This document shows positions 7,163 through 16,146 of a stretch of DNA of 40,659 nt, one piece after another. Positions within the stretch are counted from its first letter, which is position 1, and every line of letters starts with the position of its first letter. Both the position numbers and the translations under genes were made by a program. The notes beneath the pieces are model-generated. The model worked only from the letters and a program-made list of their open reading frames with translations. It had not been told where the DNA came from and did not search any database. The DNA is from Paludibacteraceae bacterium (lineage in GTDB: Bacteria > Bacteroidota > Bacteroidia > Bacteroidales > Paludibacteraceae). The DNA is taken from NCBI GenBank assembly GCA_016302585.1, contig JAEDNI010000013.1, positions 1-40,659 of the forward strand, read 5' to 3'.

Positions 7163-7830
7163 TGAGCAAACTAATCGAATACAAAGGCGTAGAGGTGCAT
7201 CAGGCGGACCAGATTGTGCTGCATGATGTGAATCTAACAGTGGAGGAAGGCGAGATAATCTACCTGCTTGGTAAAGTAGGTAGCGGTAAGTCGTCCTTTA
7301 TGAAAACGCTCTACGGCGCCTTACCTATCGCCTTGGGTGACGCGCATGTATTGGGCTATGATATGCCCACTATCCGTCGTCGTAAACTGCCGTATCTGCG
7401 TCGCCGCTTAGGTATCATCTTCCAGGACTACAAGTTACTGACGGATCGCTCCGTTGAGGAGAACCTGTTGTTTGTGCTGCGCGCGACGGGATGGAAGGAT
7501 AAGAAACTGATGCGCGACCATGTGCGCGAAGTGCTGAAGCAAGTGGGCATGGAGACCAAGGCCTACAAGAAACCCTATGAGTTATCCGGAGGAGAACAGC
7601 AGCGTGTGGTGATTGCGCGTGCTTTGCTGAATTCCCCGGAGATCATCTTGGCGGACGAACCGACAGGAAACCTCGATGCCGAGACGGGCCGCGAGATCAT
7701 GGAACTCCTATATTCGATTAGTAACGCGGGAATAACCGTACTCATGTCCACTCATAACCGCCTCTGGCCGGAACTGTTCCCCGGCAAGATATGGATGTTT
7801 GAAAACGGAGAGATTCGCCATGTTGATTAA
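7162..7830 (+). CDS. ftsE: Cell-division ATP-binding protein FtsE
   Basis: A 222-residue ABC ATPase. It has a Walker A loop GKVGSGKS (37-44), Q-loop FQDYKLL (about 90), signature LSGGEQQR (about 140), Walker B IILADEPTGNLD (about 160) and the switch histidine in STHNR (about 197). FtsE pairs with the membrane protein FtsX to activate peptidoglycan hydrolases at the divisome. The FQDYKLL and DRSVEENLLFVLRATGW stretch fits FtsE better than LolD or MacB ATPases. No ftsX follows here, so its partner must be encoded elsewhere, which is common in Bacteroidetes. The gene overlaps DUF349 by 1 bp and sufE by 11 bp. LolD-like function is the main alternative. Confidence 0.85.
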   Translation: MSKLIEYKGVEVHQADQIVLHDVNLTVEEGEIIYLLGKVGSGKSSFMKTLYGALPIALGDAHVLGYDMPTIRRRKLPYLRRRLGIIFQDYKLLTDRSVEENLLFVLRATGWKDKKLMRDHVREVLKQVGMETKAYKKPYELSGGEQQRVVIARALLNSPEIILADEPTGNLDAETGREIMELLYSISNAGITVLMSTHNRLWPELFPGKIWMFENGEIRHVD

Positions 7831-8245
7831 CGAAGCACAGGATGCCATCATCGAGGAGTTCGAAGCCTTCGATGACTGGATTGATCGCTATCAGCTGCTG
7901 AGCGACTACGGAAGGGAGTTGAAGCAAAATCCCTTGCCTGAAGAGGATCGCATCGACCGTAACCTCATCGACGGCTGTCAATCGAAAGTATGGATCACCT
8001 GCCGCAAGGGAGAAGACGGAAAGTTGTATTTCAAGGGTGACTCGGATGCGTTGCTGGTACAAGGTATCGTTGCGCTGATCTTGCAGGTTTTCAACGGTCA
8101 TACGCCCAAAGAGATACTGGATGCGCAACTCTATTTCATCGAGCGTATAGGACTGCAGGAGCACCTGAGTCCGACCCGATCCAATGGGGTAGTAGCGATG
8201 ATAAAGCAGATCCGGATGTTCGCTTTAGCGTATCAAGCGGTATAA
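7820..8245 (+). CDS. sufE: SufE-family sulfur acceptor
   Basis: A 141-residue protein of the SufE family. It accepts persulfide sulfur from the cysteine desulfurase SufS and passes it to the Suf Fe-S cluster scaffold in the cytosol. The acceptor cysteine is C53 in LIDGCQSKVW, the most conserved motif of the family. The helical N-terminus FEAFDDWIDRYQLLSDYGREL and the later GIVALILQVFNGHTPKEIL are also typical. Start at ATG 7820 inside the end of ftsE (11-bp overlap); starting at the upstream TTG would add unlikely residues. The 3' end overlaps convergent aroK by 21 bp, leaving no room for a conventional terminator between them. Confidence 0.93.
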   Translation: MLINEAQDAIIEEFEAFDDWIDRYQLLSDYGRELKQNPLPEEDRIDRNLIDGCQSKVWITCRKGEDGKLYFKGDSDALLVQGIVALILQVFNGHTPKEILDAQLYFIERIGLQEHLSPTRSNGVVAMIKQIRMFALAYQAV

Positions 8246-8761
8246 CTCTTCAGCGATGCGCTCGTCGGATTGCTCATCGCAGATCTCTACATCCAGAATA
8301 TGATTCGCGCGTTGATAGAATGGTTCACGCGCTTGAAGTTGAGGAGCTATAAATTCCAATAGTTCCTTTTCTGTGCGGCCTTGTAAGACAGGGCGGTCGG
8401 TTAAATCCGTGAGCATCAGGCGTTTGGCCAAATGTTCGGGTTTCCAGCGGAGATAGATACTGGTACCTAATTCCCGCAAGCAATCCATGTTATCTTCCCA
8501 GCAAGGATAGCCTCCGCCGGTAGCGTAGATCACTTTCTCAAAGGGAATCCGGTCGGCTAAATCTTCCACCACATATTTCTCCTTACGCCGGAAATCCTCA
8601 ATGCCGAACTGACGAATATACTCGGCCGGGGTATAACCGTGAATATGATAAAACGCCTCGTCTAAATCCACAAAATGCCAGCCGAGTTTATCAGCCAGCA
8701 TGCGTCCTACAGTGGTCTTCCCTGCACCCATGTATCCTATTAAATAGATCGGCAGTTTCAT
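8225..8761 (-). CDS. aroK: Shikimate kinase
   Basis: A 178-residue kinase phosphorylating shikimate at the 3-hydroxyl, in aromatic amino acid synthesis. Walker A is GYMGAGKTT (9-17). Shikimate contacts are D34 in DLDEAF, R58 in FRRKE and the GGG loop (82-84). The lid carries DLTDRPVL with its arginine, and the C-terminal region has REPFYQRANHILD. All catalytic positions are present and the length is normal. It is the last gene of the leftward block that begins with the FAH-like gene, 9 bp after the small secreted protein gene. It converges on and overlaps sufE. Confidence 0.95.
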   Translation of the reverse strand: MKLPIYLIGYMGAGKTTVGRMLADKLGWHFVDLDEAFYHIHGYTPAEYIRQFGIEDFRRKEKYVVEDLADRIPFEKVIYATGGGYPCWEDNMDCLRELGTSIYLRWKPEHLAKRLMLTDLTDRPVLQGRTEKELLEFIAPQLQAREPFYQRANHILDVEICDEQSDERIAEELYRLIR

Positions 8762-8770
8762 TCGAAAACC

Positions 8771-9103
8771 CTATTTATATTCCCAACTATCGTTGTCCGT
8801 CCAGATAATCCGTCCGTTCTCTTTGTCAATAGTAGCGAGCGGAAAAATAGAAGAGAAGGGTGGAGTGACCGTCTCTATCAGTTGCCACTCCTTATTATAT
8901 ATACGCGCGCATGAGGAACACTGCGGCGCGCAAGCCGTCATGACGACGAGTATCGAGTCGCCCTTATAGACCTCTAAAGTAGTGCTCTCGGTGAGCGCCA
9001 CTTTCTCATAAACGTCACCTTCTTCGATTACCTGCGGCGACCCGCCTGTCTGAAACAGGTCGATCAGTAACGAAAGCGATATGGTAAGCAGAAACGTTTT
9101 CAA
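8771..9103 (-). CDS. Small exported protein of unknown function
   Basis: A 110-residue protein with an N-terminal hydrophobic stretch (KTFLLTISLSLLIDLF), likely a signal peptide or anchor. The rest is predicted beta-rich, with a cysteine cluster CAPQCSSC at about residues 58-65 that could bind metal or form disulfides, and an aromatic end (TDNDSWEYK). No family is recognised. Its ATG overlaps the ispF stop by 4 bp (ATGA), so it is translationally coupled to ispF. The link to isoprenoid synthesis is positional only. A short inverted repeat CCTGT-CTGAA-ACAGG encodes the LFQTGG region near the N-terminus. Confidence 0.7.
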   Translation of the reverse strand: MKTFLLTISLSLLIDLFQTGGSPQVIEEGDVYEKVALTESTTLEVYKGDSILVVMTACAPQCSSCARIYNKEWQLIETVTPPFSSIFPLATIDKENGRIIWTDNDSWEYK

Positions 9104-9570
9104 TTCAGTAATACGACCGCATAGGCGGCTATTCCTTCTTCGCGTCCAACAAAGCCGAGATGTTCGGTAGTGGTCGCTTTGATACTCACTTGGTTGGGTT
9201 CAGCCCCCATGACAGCGGCCATACAAGCCTGCATAGCCTCGATATGGGGATTTAGTTTAGGCGCTTGCGCGCAGATAGTGATATCGCAGTTACCGAGTTC
9301 ATACCCCGCCTTACGAATCATCTCCATCACGCGGTGCAAGAGAATCTTGGAGTCAATGCCTTCGTATTCATTCCCCTTTGTGTCAGGGAAATGATAACCG
9401 ATATCGCGCATGGCGGCGGCACCTAAGATTGCATCGCAAAGGGCATGGATCACGACGTCTGCATCGGAATGACCGAGCAGACCTTTGTCGTACGGTACCT
9501 CAATTCCCCCTAACCACAATTTGCGGTCAGGGGAGAATTGATGTACATCATATCCAAATCCAATGCGCAT
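9100..9570 (-). CDS. ispF: 2-C-methyl-D-erythritol 2,4-cyclodiphosphate synthase
   Basis: A 156-residue enzyme of the non-mevalonate isoprenoid pathway, cyclising CDP-methylerythritol 2-phosphate with release of CMP. Zinc ligands D8 and H10 (GYDVH) and H42 (VIHAL) are in place. LGHSDADV, the FPDT substrate loop, and the C-terminal TTTEHLGFVGREEGIAAYA are all canonical. It normally works as a homotrimer. It starts 6 bp downstream of the porV stop, so it is probably on the porU-porV transcript. No defects are seen. Confidence 0.97.
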   Translation of the reverse strand: MRIGFGYDVHQFSPDRKLWLGGIEVPYDKGLLGHSDADVVIHALCDAILGAAAMRDIGYHFPDTKGNEYEGIDSKILLHRVMEMIRKAGYELGNCDITICAQAPKLNPHIEAMQACMAAVMGAEPNQVSIKATTTEHLGFVGREEGIAAYAVVLLN

Positions 9571-9576
9571 GGAATT

Positions 9577-10770
9577 TTACTTCGCTTTCTTGTTATCCAC
9601 GATGTCCTTGATACCTGCGAGGTCGAAGCCCAGGGTGAAGCGCATCGTCTGATCCAATGGGTTCGAAGCAGCCAGACCTACACAGTAGGAGACATCCAAC
9701 GAAACGATGGAGAGGTGGAAACCGGCACCGAAGGTAAGATAGTTACGGTTACCTTTGTAGTAGTTCTCGTAGCTGTAACCGGCACGAGCGAAGAACTGCT
9801 TGTTGTAGGAGTACTCGATACCGGCCCCCCAACGAACCTCAGCAAACTCCTCTTTGCTTCCGCCCGGCGCGTCTGCGAAGGACTGGAACCAACCTTTCGC
9901 AGGGTTCAGCGCAGAATACTCTTCCTGAGTGTATTCGCCGGTCGTCTGATCCGGCGCGAATTTCGAGTAACGGCTCGGTACCAACATCTTGTTGGCCTCC
10001 AGGTTGAGGGTCAAGAAGTTGTATTTATTCAGCGGGATCTCATAACCCATACCGATATTCATACTTGCCGGAATGAAGTTGCTGCTTCCGTCATCGGCGT
10101 AGTTCATCTTACCACCCAGGTTCTTTAAGGTGAAACCTAACGAGAGGTGGCTCGTTCCGGACTTCAACTCGAACGGCTGGAGATAGTACAAACCGATGTC
10201 TGCAGCCATGGTCCATGCCGGGTGCATCTCCGTAGCCGTACCGGTCGAACTGTTATACCCGTTGTTCAGATCCGAATAAAGAAAACGAACAGCAACAGAC
10301 ATGGATACGTACTCATGCAGTTTACGGAAGTAACTGAGGTCGAGCGCCCACTCGTTCGGACGAACGTCCTGGATCTTCTGACCTTGCGCATCCGTCAGCG
10401 CTACATCACCCATCGAGAAATACGTGAAGCTGGCACCGATACCGCCTCCCAGATCACCGAAGTTATAGAATCCGGCGAGGTAAGCCAGGTCGATGTCACC
10501 TACCAACTTACGCAACCAAGGCGTGTAGTTCGCGGTGATACCACCCTTCGAGTACATGTATGCGTACTTGGCCGGGTTCCAGAACTGAGAGTTAAAGTCC
10601 GCCTCGGTAGCTACGCCGAGATCACCCATACCGGCAGCACGTGCATCCGGCGCAATAGAGAGAGACGGCATCGCTGTGATCAGCGGGTTCATCGTGTCAT
10701 CTACAGTTCCCTCAGCGCTCATCGATACGGCGCATACCAGGGCTGTGAGAGAAATAAGAATTTTTTTCAT
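9577..10770 (-). CDS. porV: Type IX secretion outer-membrane protein PorV (LptO)
   Basis: A 397-residue outer-membrane beta-barrel of the FadL-like PorV family. PorV carries cargo released from the SprA/Sov translocon to the PorU sortase, where its C-terminal signal is removed. A signal peptide ends near residue 19 (AVSMSA). The family hallmarks follow: PSLSIAPDARAAGMGDLGVAT, then SQFWNPAKYAY, alternating aromatic strands throughout, and the barrel-closing end MRFTLGFDLAGIKDI. The gene lies 62 bp downstream of porU. In Porphyromonas gingivalis the same pair is adjacent in the same order, supporting the call. Confidence 0.95.
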   Translation of the reverse strand: MKKILISLTALVCAVSMSAEGTVDDTMNPLITAMPSLSIAPDARAAGMGDLGVATEADFNSQFWNPAKYAYMYSKGGITANYTPWLRKLVGDIDLAYLAGFYNFGDLGGGIGASFTYFSMGDVALTDAQGQKIQDVRPNEWALDLSYFRKLHEYVSMSVAVRFLYSDLNNGYNSSTGTATEMHPAWTMAADIGLYYLQPFELKSGTSHLSLGFTLKNLGGKMNYADDGSSNFIPASMNIGMGYEIPLNKYNFLTLNLEANKMLVPSRYSKFAPDQTTGEYTQEEYSALNPAKGWFQSFADAPGGSKEEFAEVRWGAGIEYSYNKQFFARAGYSYENYYKGNRNYLTFGAGFHLSIVSLDVSYCVGLAASNPLDQTMRFTLGFDLAGIKDIVDNKKAK

Positions 10771-10832
10771 TTTGATTTATAAATAGTTTGTTGTTAATGA
10801 TTTTCATGTTTTAAGCGATTTGTTTCATAGGC

Positions 10833-13800
10833 TTATTTGGTAACAATAATTTTGCCTGAAGTAGTACTATACTTACTGGAGGCGGATTTTATTTTAACTG
10901 AATAGATATATACTCCTGTGTTCAGCCCCAACGACGGCAGATTGATACTAACCTCATCGGGGTTATCTTGCTTATGGCTGTAAACCATCTGTCCGGCTGC
11001 GTTATACAGATAGATCTCGGTTTCAATCAGTTCATCCGGCTGATCGTAGTTAACAATCAGATGCACCACACCCGACTGCTGTACCGGGTTTGGATAGGTG
11101 GTCACATTATAGATTGACGGGTCGAGTCCGGCTTCTACAATGAAGTTAAGACTCTTGGTGGTGCTGTTGTTGAGTAAGTCCCATGCGCGGAAGGTGAGGC
11201 TGTGAGGACCGTTCGCCAGTTCCTCCATCAGGTAGCTGACCTGCCCCGCTTGGTAACTATTGTTCGCAGCGGTGAAGTATTCGTTCAGCGAATAGATCAT
11301 CTTCGGATCATCATCAATGATCAACATCAGGTCATGCCCAATACCGGCACCCGCGGTGTTGATACCGTTCTTGTCATACAGGTTCGCGAAGAAGCGTGGC
11401 GTGGCGTAGGTCTTGTCGCCGTTTCGGAAAGCCGGAGAATTCAGATAGATCTCCATCTCCGGACCAATCGTATCTATAGCTACGGTTGAACCCGTACCTC
11501 CGATGATGAATTGCTCGAAATGACCGACCGCCTCTGCCGTCTCGAGCGAATCCGCCGTTACGGCATAATACACGATACGTCCGTTATCGAAGTTATACCG
11601 GATATCCTTGGGCACCATGAAGGTGTAGTTAAACAAGCCGTCCTTCACATCCGTGGCACCGGAGAAGATGGTATTCGGATAATCATTGTAAGCTATTACA
11701 CGCGGGTCTCCACCTACGTTGTCGTTGTCGCGTGTAGGGATTGATTGCATCTTATCGTAGATCGTGATATCTACCTTACCGTTAAAATCCGAAACGATAT
11801 TGAGGTCCTCATCGATGATACGTCCTTCCACGTGCTGTACGCTCAGTGCGTTGAGCGTATCCATTTCGGTCAAGGTCTCGACGTGATAGTCCGTGGGGTA
11901 GTTAAGCCGCATACAGGGGTCACCCAGTAGCACGTACGCCAGTTTGTTCTCATCCGATCCCAAGAGATTCTTTCCGATCGAGATAGCTTCGCCGAGCGTC
12001 ATGTCATAATGGAAGACATCGCTATGGCCGAAGAGGGTATCGCATACGCTGCGGTTGAGGTTGGTGTTCTGCGAGGCGTATACGGTACGTGTAGCAGCCA
12101 AAATACCGATCGCTCCGCCTTTCGGATTCAGAACCGCGGTCTCAGCAGCCGAACGCTTACCGGCATCGCATTGTGCAAAATTACAAGTTGCGAACAGCCA
12201 GAATGCCTGGTTCTTATTGGTCATGCCCGCAATATCCTTGAGGTTTAAGATCGATTCATTGGTGATGGCGTTGTAACCGCCGTGACCGGAGTAGTTGAAG
12301 AAGAGCACACCGTTCTTAAGCAGGTTCAGCACGCGGTTCTTAGCCAGCGGATAACTCTCGCCGCTCGCGTTCACCTCCTGCGGATAGGCATCTAAGAATA
12401 TCTTATGCACTATGAAATCAGGATTCTTAATACGCACCAACTCCGCACTCTTCTCTGCGGTCTCGGTGTGCGTACCGTTCTCTCCGTCATCTGCCAGATA
12501 TACCAGTTGGTTCTTCCATTTACCGGTTTGTTCGTTGCGGATATATTGGATCAGTTTATCAACGGTCGTACGCGCTTCGTCCAGACTCTCTACGGGAAGA
12601 CGACCTACGCCAATATCCATGCGGCCTTGCGTATCAATAGTCCCTTCGTTATCATCCAGATACGCGAAATAGTCATCCGTAGCATAGGCTTTGATCTCGT
12701 TTACCGAGTTCTTCGACTGGTATGTCAGCAGCAAAGAAGTACCGGAGTTACGCAGCAGTTTGCGGTTATCGAACGTACCGTGCCCCATGAGAAGTAACCA
12801 TCTGGGTTGCTGGCCGATACCGTTCTTCGCGCGGTCGTACAGCATCTTCATCAGCCATCGATAAGCCGTCGCATCCGGCGTACCGGACGAGAACTCATTA
12901 TATACCTGTTGGTCGGTAACAATGGCATAGGTGATTGCCTGCTTGGCTTCATGCGCTTTCGCTAAGTCTTCCGAAACGTCTTCATATCCTTCCGGACAGA
13001 TGATGATATAATCGATATTGCTCAGGGCATGCAGGTTCTGGTTCTTCACCTCGCCTACCACTTCGGCTTGAACGAATTTCGTTCCGTCGGTATTGACGGC
13101 GATGTACTCGTGTACTCCGTCCGCCTGGGTACCGACCCATGCCAGTTGGTCATCCACCATAGTGGTCGGCATGCGTTGAATAGCCGCCAAGTCCGTCACA
13201 TCCCATATCTGGGTGGAAGCAGTGGTGTTACTCAAGAGAAAACGAACCGGATTGGTGGTATTGCGGTTCACCAGCGAACGAATACCCATATAACTGCCGG
13301 TCATGACGAGTTCCGAAGGCGTGGTGATCTCAATGTAATTGAGCCATGCTAAGGCACTCGCGTTGCTATTGACAAACTGTATTGTCACCCGCTGGTTCTG
13401 CTCTTCGGACGCACCGTTCATACTGATCGTACCCGCCACACCAAAGGTGTAGTGGTCCGGAATACTACTGATGTAGATGCTCTTGGAGCTGGTGTTATTC
13501 AGTTTCGCCTTGACGGTAGAAGTGGTAGCCGCATTGGCCGCCATGTCGATATATACCGAACTGTTGTCTCCATTCGCATATGGGGTGGAGAAGGTGAATG
13601 TACGTGTCTGACCGGCTGCAAACTGCTCGCCGTAGAACGTACGACCTCCGCCGGACACTCCCGTGCGGTCAATCAGGTTCACGGAGTCTTTCTCATGTAC
13701 CTGATAGTAGGAATAATAGGTAACATCGGTAGGAGAACCGCTTACGGCTTCTGCTTCCGGGAACAGCAGCATGTCACCTGCATCATCGCTCAGCAGGTAA

Positions 13801-14177
13801 TAGCCGAAATCCGAATAAGTATTACGAGTGTGCGCGAAGCGAGAACCATTATAGGTCCAGCTGATCGGACCCTGCACATAGAATAAGATATAATCTTCGC
13901 CTACATACACCGGCACTTGCGGCAGGTCGTCTATGTTAGGCTTGCTGAAATCCTGCTCTTTCTGCGCACCGCCATAGCCGAACACCCGCACTTGCGAGGG
14001 TTCTAAACCGGCGCTACGCAGTTCGCTGAAACTCATACGGCATACACCGGACTCGCTCACGCGAATCTTCACCCAGTGGCCGTCAGCTAAAACCGAACGC
14101 TCTGCATAGCTGTGAATACCTGCCATCATCGGCAGGCTTACCAGTACCCAAAACGCTATGAACAGGATTTTTTTCAT
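10833..14177 (-). CDS. porU: Type IX secretion sortase PorU
   Basis: A 1114-residue surface cysteine protease (peptidase family C25, gingipain-like). It cleaves the C-terminal sorting domain of secreted cargo and joins the cargo to lipopolysaccharide. A signal peptide (about 1-19) is followed by the N-terminal motif HWVKIRVSESGVCRMSFSEL typical of PorU, then beta-rich regions. The catalytic pair is H632 in FFNYSGHGGYN and C665 in LFATCNF. The last ~85 residues form a type IX C-terminal domain (TYPNPVQQSG, then the glycine-rich end ending KIIVTK), as known for PorU, which itself uses the system. Its start overlaps the FAH-like gene by 4 bp. It is the key gene showing that this organism runs type IX secretion; porKLMN and sov are not in the window. 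Confidence 0.95.
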   Translation of the reverse strand: MKKILFIAFWVLVSLPMMAGIHSYAERSVLADGHWVKIRVSESGVCRMSFSELRSAGLEPSQVRVFGYGGAQKEQDFSKPNIDDLPQVPVYVGEDYILFYVQGPISWTYNGSRFAHTRNTYSDFGYYLLSDDAGDMLLFPEAEAVSGSPTDVTYYSYYQVHEKDSVNLIDRTGVSGGGRTFYGEQFAAGQTRTFTFSTPYANGDNSSVYIDMAANAATTSTVKAKLNNTSSKSIYISSIPDHYTFGVAGTISMNGASEEQNQRVTIQFVNSNASALAWLNYIEITTPSELVMTGSYMGIRSLVNRNTTNPVRFLLSNTTASTQIWDVTDLAAIQRMPTTMVDDQLAWVGTQADGVHEYIAVNTDGTKFVQAEVVGEVKNQNLHALSNIDYIIICPEGYEDVSEDLAKAHEAKQAITYAIVTDQQVYNEFSSGTPDATAYRWLMKMLYDRAKNGIGQQPRWLLLMGHGTFDNRKLLRNSGTSLLLTYQSKNSVNEIKAYATDDYFAYLDDNEGTIDTQGRMDIGVGRLPVESLDEARTTVDKLIQYIRNEQTGKWKNQLVYLADDGENGTHTETAEKSAELVRIKNPDFIVHKIFLDAYPQEVNASGESYPLAKNRVLNLLKNGVLFFNYSGHGGYNAITNESILNLKDIAGMTNKNQAFWLFATCNFAQCDAGKRSAAETAVLNPKGGAIGILAATRTVYASQNTNLNRSVCDTLFGHSDVFHYDMTLGEAISIGKNLLGSDENKLAYVLLGDPCMRLNYPTDYHVETLTEMDTLNALSVQHVEGRIIDEDLNIVSDFNGKVDITIYDKMQSIPTRDNDNVGGDPRVIAYNDYPNTIFSGATDVKDGLFNYTFMVPKDIRYNFDNGRIVYYAVTADSLETAEAVGHFEQFIIGGTGSTVAIDTIGPEMEIYLNSPAFRNGDKTYATPRFFANLYDKNGINTAGAGIGHDLMLIIDDDPKMIYSLNEYFTAANNSYQAGQVSYLMEELANGPHSLTFRAWDLLNNSTTKSLNFIVEAGLDPSIYNVTTYPNPVQQSGVVHLIVNYDQPDELIETEIYLYNAAGQMVYSHKQDNPDEVSINLPSLGLNTGVYIYSVKIKSASSKYSTTSGKIIVTK

Positions 14178-14698
14178 TTAATCTTACAATATAATTTCTC
14201 TTGCCCGTCGAACTCGACGTGAATCACTTGCTCTTTCTCTACGCGCTGCGGCGCTTGCTTGGCCTGGATATAAATCAAATCCCCTTGACGAATTGTCATC
14301 ACCTTGCTGGCTGCGGCTATTGCCTCTTCGGGGCTCATCAGCCATTCGCCGCTTACCGCTATGCCTTCGTCGCTTACCGGCACATACTCTCCGATAGCCA
14401 GCGAATAGTCAAAAGCCAACGCTTTGGTCCAAGGCGTACCAGCTGCTTTCGCTTCGCGCGCAATGTCCATCGCTATGAAGTCTGCTCCCGGCGCTACGGC
14501 ATCGTAGTAACGACTCGCGAACTTCGACGCAATCTCTTTGCCCAACCGGCTGACGCGCAAGATGATGCAGTTGGTTACACCAATTTCTTGCGACCAATCC
14601 GGCATGAAAAACGGTTTCCTACCATTTAACAGACAGCTGTCGCCTTTCAGCACCATGGCTGTCTTGCCTTCGTCATATATAAAACCAATTATTTTCAT
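14174..14698 (-). CDS. Degenerate fumarylacetoacetate-hydrolase-like protein
   Basis: A 174-residue protein clearly related to the short FAH-family proteins of Bacteroidales. KPFFMPDWS, RVSRLGKEIASKFASRYYDA, DFIAMDI, and GTPWTKALAFDYSLAIGEYVP align by eye with the family pattern. Active FAH proteins bind a divalent metal through an E-x-E pair just after the PDFS motif; here that segment reads GVTNCIILRV with no acidic residue. The usual N-terminal G-x-N-Y and histidine are also missing (IGFIYDEG) and the N-terminus is about 25 residues short. It probably cannot hydrolyse a beta-diketo acid. It sits directly before porU (4-bp overlap), a pairing I recall from P. gingivalis too, so it may have a non-enzymatic role or be decaying. 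Confidence 0.8.
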   Translation of the reverse strand: MKIIGFIYDEGKTAMVLKGDSCLLNGRKPFFMPDWSQEIGVTNCIILRVSRLGKEIASKFASRYYDAVAPGADFIAMDIAREAKAAGTPWTKALAFDYSLAIGEYVPVSDEGIAVSGEWLMSPEEAIAAASKVMTIRQGDLIYIQAKQAPQRVEKEQVIHVEFDGQEKLYCKIK

Positions 14699-14717
14699 TC
14701 ACTCCATATCGAGCGTG

Positions 14718-14749
14718 CAAAGATACTACTTTTTTTGCATATATGCAAA
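14718..14749 (-). promoter_or_regulatory. Housekeeping promoter of the FAH-porU-porV-ispF-aroK operon
   Basis: On the minus strand TTTG (14746-14749), 20-nt spacer, TATCTTTG (14718-14725): a perfect consensus match. The -33 element is part of a perfect palindrome TTTGCATATATGCAAA (14734-14749), which could also bind a regulator. The start point would be near 14712, giving a ~14-nt leader. The block to 8225 then runs without any gap above 62 bp, so one long transcript is likely. Confidence 0.85.
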
Positions 14750-14785
14750 TAAAAATGTAAATTGGACACTTTTTCTTAAAATTTG

Positions 14786-16102
14786 TTATTTGGCCCGTAT
14801 GAATAATTGCACCGGTGTTCCGGTGAAATCCCACCACTCTCGCAGTTTGTTCTCCAAGAAGCGACGATACGGTTCTTTCACGTATTGCGGCAGGTTGGCG
14901 AAGAACACAAAGGTCGGTATCTGGGTGTTCGGTAATTGAGTGCAATATTTGATCTTGATATATTTGCCCTTCCATGCAGGGGGCGGGTAGTTCTCGATCA
15001 ACGGTAAAAACTTCTCGTTCAACTGTGCGGTCGGCACTTTTTTGTTTTTGTTCTCATAGACGTGGATAGCCGTCTCGATTACCTTGAAGATACGCTGTTT
15101 GGTGAGTGCCGAGGTGAAGATGATGGGGAAGTCCGTAAAGGGCGCAATACGCTCGCGAATCGCACTCTCGTATGCCTTTATATCCTGATTCGTCTTGCTC
15201 TCAATCAGGTCCCATTTATTGATACATACCACGAGACCTTTCTTGTTCTTTTGGATGAGCGAATAGATATTCAGGTCCTGCGCTTCGATACCGCGTGTGG
15301 CATCAATCATCAGGATACATACGTCGCTGTTCTCAATGGCACGGATCGAACGAACCACCGAGTAATACTCCTGGTCTTCGGTCACTTTCGCTTTCTTACG
15401 AATGCCGGCTGTGTCCACGAGGTAAAAATCCTTACCGAACTTGTTATAGCGGGTGTAAATCGAATCGCGTGTCGTGCCAGGGATATCGGTCACGATGGTC
15501 CGCTCTTCGCCGATAAAGGCGTTCAGGATACTCGACTTACCTGCATTCGGTCGACCTACTATCGCAAAACGCGGCAGGTCCTCCAAGTCCTCATCGCTGT
15601 CATCTTCCTTACGAAAACGGCTCACCACTTCATCCAGCAGATCACCGGTACCCAAACCGTTCTCAGCGGACACGATAAACGGTTCGCCAAGCCCCAGTTT
15701 GTAGAACTCGGCCGCGCCGTACTGGTTCTCAAAAGTGTCCACTTTATTCACCGCTAAGATGGTCGGCTTCTTTGCCTGACGCAGCAAATGTGCCACTTCG
15801 GTATCAAACTCCGTCACACCTTGGTTCACATCCACTACAAGCAGCACTACATCCGCTTCGCGGATAGCCAGGTCCACCTGACGGTTGATTTCGGATTCGA
15901 AGGTGTCATCGCTGTTGACTACCCATCCTCCGGTGTCAATCACCGAGAACTCGCGGCCGCACCACTCGGCTTTGCCATACTGACGGTCACGCGTCGTTCC
16001 GGCGGTATTCATCACTATCGCTCGACGGGTACCCGTCAAGCGGTTAAAAAGGGTCGATTTCCCTACGTTGGGACGTCCCACTATCGCTACAATATTTGCC
16101 AT
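14786..16102 (-). CDS. der: Ribosome assembly GTPase Der (EngA)
   Basis: A 438-residue double GTPase essential for 50S subunit maturation. Domain 1 has GRPNVGKST (8-16), DTGG and NKVD (about 118). Domain 2 has GRPNAGKSS (about 180), DTAG (about 228) and NKWD (about 296). A C-terminal KH-like domain (about 350-438) binds rRNA and includes PPAWKGKYIKIKYCTQ. It is the last gene in its leftward run, 44 bp after the SlyD-like gene. All G motifs are intact. Confidence 0.97.
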   Translation of the reverse strand: MANIVAIVGRPNVGKSTLFNRLTGTRRAIVMNTAGTTRDRQYGKAEWCGREFSVIDTGGWVVNSDDTFESEINRQVDLAIREADVVLLVVDVNQGVTEFDTEVAHLLRQAKKPTILAVNKVDTFENQYGAAEFYKLGLGEPFIVSAENGLGTGDLLDEVVSRFRKEDDSDEDLEDLPRFAIVGRPNAGKSSILNAFIGEERTIVTDIPGTTRDSIYTRYNKFGKDFYLVDTAGIRKKAKVTEDQEYYSVVRSIRAIENSDVCILMIDATRGIEAQDLNIYSLIQKNKKGLVVCINKWDLIESKTNQDIKAYESAIRERIAPFTDFPIIFTSALTKQRIFKVIETAIHVYENKNKKVPTAQLNEKFLPLIENYPPPAWKGKYIKIKYCTQLPNTQIPTFVFFANLPQYVKEPYRRFLENKLREWWDFTGTPVQLFIRAK

Positions 16103-16146
16103 AGTAATTTATCTTTAAACTTTACACTTCAAATAAACATTTCTCA

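Noticed and set aside
9041..9067. CCTGT-CTGAA-ACAGG hairpin inside the small secreted protein gene
   Set aside because: Short and not similar to the repeat families found here; may be chance.
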